Origin: Diprion similis
Taxonomy: Eukaryota; Arthropoda; Insecta; Hymenoptera; Diprionidae
DNA length: 64,000 nt
Reading direction: 5' to 3'
Assembly (NCBI RefSeq): GCF_021155765.1
Contig: NC_060108.1
Location: forward strand, 22,345,025-22,409,024
Below, in pieces: positions 63,521-64,000 of the stretch. The translations under genes were made by a program, and so were the position numbers. How positions within the stretch are numbered: position 1 is the first letter of the stretch; each line of letters begins with the position of its first letter. The notes beneath the pieces are model-generated. The model saw nothing but the letters and a program-made list of their open reading frames with translations. It did not search any database and was not told where the DNA came from.

Positions 63521-64000
63521 TTTCGTTGTATGTACATGCTGTTTAGTCCTATATTTAGATTCAATTTTAGATAATTAATAGTAATACATTAGTCGAAATT
63601 GCGCGGGTCGTTGATCAAAGGTATAGTTACTACTGGTAATTGTACTCGAAATCGGTGATTTTTTCTTTTTTACACATACAAATTTTTCAGTAAATAAAGT
63701 TGCCCATCAATTCGAATGTTGCGTAAGGCGAGAATTTTCGTAATTGATGAATCTCATTTAAAGAATAAGTACAGGGTAAGTAGATCTGAGCTGCGTAATA
63801 TTGAAGATACATCAGATCTATTAGTTAATTAGTTACAGAACTTTGTATGATGTTACAGCTTGATATTTCATCTCAAATTGTAATGCGGATAATTATAGTA
63901 ATCTTCGACAAATAGTTACCGATATTTATTAATTCCTACCTTGCGATATATAATTGTTAGCATATCGCGTAAAATCAATGAAAATCATTTTCTTCCATAA
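63521..64000 (+). other. 3' region of the uncharacterised gene
   Basis: 3'UTR with AATAAA at 63693-63698, then AT-rich sequence to the window edge. No other gene was recognised. Confidence 0.6.

Overview
The window is eukaryotic nuclear DNA, almost certainly from an insect. Genes are split by GT-AG introns, noncoding DNA is AT-rich and full of microsatellites, and the encoded Syntaxin-1A N-terminus ([11 protein letters not shown], then AQSDDDD) is nearly the same as the fly protein. Hymenoptera is a plausible order, but nothing in the window proves it. Six protein-coding genes can be supported by joining exons with consistent splice phase. No rRNA, tRNA or CRISPR array was recognised.

Layout. 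Positions 1-27933 (minus strand) hold the 5' part of Syntaxin-1A: three small coding exons (27901-27933, 26339-26425, 9184-9283) separated by introns of about 1.5 and 17 kb. The remaining exons lie beyond the left edge. The introns are microsatellite-rich, with TA, GA, CA, GAA and GGAT tracts, homopolymers and two small transposon-like elements. Positions 27934-28963 are a divergent promoter region, with an NRF-1-type palindrome and a full CRE close to the Syntaxin end. Ran GTPase (plus, two coding exons, 28964-29776) follows. It is tail-to-tail with mitochondrial EF-Tu (minus, six exons, 31664-34001).

Positions 37694-50797 (plus) carry an eight-exon gene for a secreted cysteine-rich protein with EB-like modules and four LDL-receptor class A repeats. 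Its first intron is 7.6 kb. Introns 1, 5 and 6 each contain a long inverted repeat, and intron 7 contains a TTAA-flanked miniature element. Positions 55688-58634 (plus) encode a three-exon DUF229-family protein, a type II membrane protein with an alkaline-phosphatase/sulfatase-like fold. Positions 60967-63520 (plus) encode a six-exon protein of unknown function. It ends in a basic Ser/Thr/Pro-rich tail with an SxIP motif, which suggests microtubule plus-end binding.

These genes do not form one pathway. They cover vesicle fusion (Syx1A), nuclear transport (Ran), mitochondrial translation (EF-Tu), an extracellular LDLa protein, a DUF229 enzyme-like protein and a possible cytoskeletal protein. 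No clearly new multi-gene system is visible. The least explained items are the last gene, the EB/LDLa gene with its foldback-rich introns, and a miniature transposon family present as two copies (15593-16040 and 58962-59709).
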